Below are positions 63,258-64,000 of a stretch of DNA of 64,000 nt, piece by piece. The stretch covers positions 4,030,001 through 4,094,000 of the forward strand of contig NBBA01000001.1 of the NCBI GenBank assembly GCA_002794785.1, written 5' to 3'. Every line of letters starts with the position of its first letter. Position 1 is the first letter of the stretch. This DNA is from Coniferiporia sulphurascens. Its lineage: Eukaryota; Basidiomycota; Agaricomycetes; Hymenochaetales; Hymenochaetaceae. A program made the position numbers and the translations under genes. The notes under the pieces were generated by a model. It was not told where the DNA came from. It searched no databases and saw only the letters and a list, made by a program, of their open reading frames with translations.

Positions 63258-64000
63258 ATGCTCTTTGAATTTGGAGATCTGGACCTAGCGGACGAAGGTC
63301 CTTCGCTTGATAGAAAAGACCGGATACGGGTCGCATTCGAAAAAAGCAAACAAAGCTACCCAAACGAAAGAGTGATTACCGAGCCGAGGGTGAGTTCTGC
63401 CTTTGGAGGAAAAAAGTAGATTTCTTATTGCACCAAAAATTGCCAAGTTTCTAGTGGTTCGGTCAATCGGGAGTCCCAGCATCAACGCATTCTCAGATTC
63501 GGGATACCGACTATAGTCTCAACAATCTATATTTAAAACGCGAATATGCTCAGCTGCTCCCCTTGGTCCTAACTCAACTGGAAATAACAGAGGCCGATAC
63601 AAGGGGAGACAAACGAAAACATCAGCTCACTGATCTCGCCATCCGGTGCGCTTTGAAACTTGGAGAGAATGATTGTGCCGGTCGGCTCGCAGACAAGACA
63701 GCACGAAAGGTGGTGGGAGCTACTTTTTTTGATACACTCATGGCTGACTCGGACATAGTGGTCCGCAAATGTTGGACTGGCAGTATTATGTACAGAAGTG
63801 TATCTCATTTGTTCTCGTCCACGAGGTGCGATAATTTTAAAACGGGTACACTGACGAGACATGGTATTCACGATTCATGATTGTGCAGACGCTCTCAGTG
63901 CTATCCTGACAGCGATAGCGCAAAGAAGTTCTTTTCCACCCTACCAATCTTTATTATGCAGGTCCTTAGAAGGCCTTGCTGGAGAGCTTGGCAGTCTCGG
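63258..64000 (+). CDS. Hypothetical protein, 5' part (continues off the right edge)
   Basis: Not recognised. Probable exons 63258-63389, 63455-63680 and 63889 to >64000. The joined product begins MLFEFGDLDLADEGPSLDRKDRIRVAFEKSKQSYPNE, then WFGQSGVPAST, SLNNLYLKREYAQLLPLVLTQLE, LTDLAIRCALKLGENDCADALSAILTAIAQRSSFPPYQSLLCRSLEGLAGELGSL. The regular leucine/alanine pattern suggests paired helices such as TPR-like repeats. The third exon is chosen because it restores phase and a sensible helix; the intron before it would be about 208 bp, much longer than others here, so an additional exon could exist. No signal peptide. Confidence 0.5.

Overview
The window is nuclear DNA of a filamentous basidiomycete, most likely an Agaricomycete mushroom-type fungus. 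Almost every gene is cut by many short introns (about 48 to 75 bp, usually GT-AG, five apparently GC-AG). Intergenic spaces are short, and the gene content is fungal: DNMT1-type cytosine methyltransferase, Hog1 MAP kinase, GH47 and GH5 enzymes, xanthine dioxygenase, DUF2235 hydrolases. No sequence search was possible. Products were recognised from family motifs, and exon structures were rebuilt by hand from splice signals and reading-frame continuity.

Layout. 1-1190: 5' part of UDP-glucose 4-epimerase (minus). 1780-2931: a secreted protein made of about 17 near-identical 18-residue units separated by Kex2-type dibasic sites (minus), probably a precursor of many small secreted peptides. 4775-7447: THO complex subunit 1 (minus), divergent from a DNMT1-like methyltransferase (7870-11454, plus). 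Then on plus: Hog1 MAPK, exocyst Exo84, a C2H2 zinc-finger protein and the snoRNP protein Nop10. On minus: an unknown charged protein and enolase.

24.8-34.6 kb is the accessory part. It holds xanthine dioxygenase copy 1, then a DUF2156-type acyl/aminoacyl-transferase gene in a 1.75-kb tandem duplication whose left edge lies inside the last codons of the dioxygenase gene. The second DUF2156 copy is broken by a solo LTR. Five solo LTRs of one ~560-bp family lie within 4.4 kb, three of them nested inside one another, each with a perfect 5-bp target duplication.

34.9-40.8 kb: two tandem CorA-type Mg2+ transporters (minus); the upstream copy carries a 4-bp microduplication that shifts its frame. 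Then come class I alpha-mannosidase (minus), xanthine dioxygenase copy 2, centrin, a GH5 beta-mannanase, a four-pass membrane protein (minus), an NPC2-like lipid-binding protein, two tandem DUF2235 alpha/beta hydrolases, a large membrane-anchored amidohydrolase (minus) and the start of an unknown gene that runs off the right edge.

Most genes are housekeeping: sugar interconversion, mRNA export, stress signalling, exocytosis, glycolysis, N-glycan trimming, spindle pole. They form no common pathway. The duplicated genes (xanthine dioxygenase, DUF2156, CorA, DUF2235) and the peptide precursor are the lineage-specific layer. The least explained object is the repeat peptide precursor at the left end.
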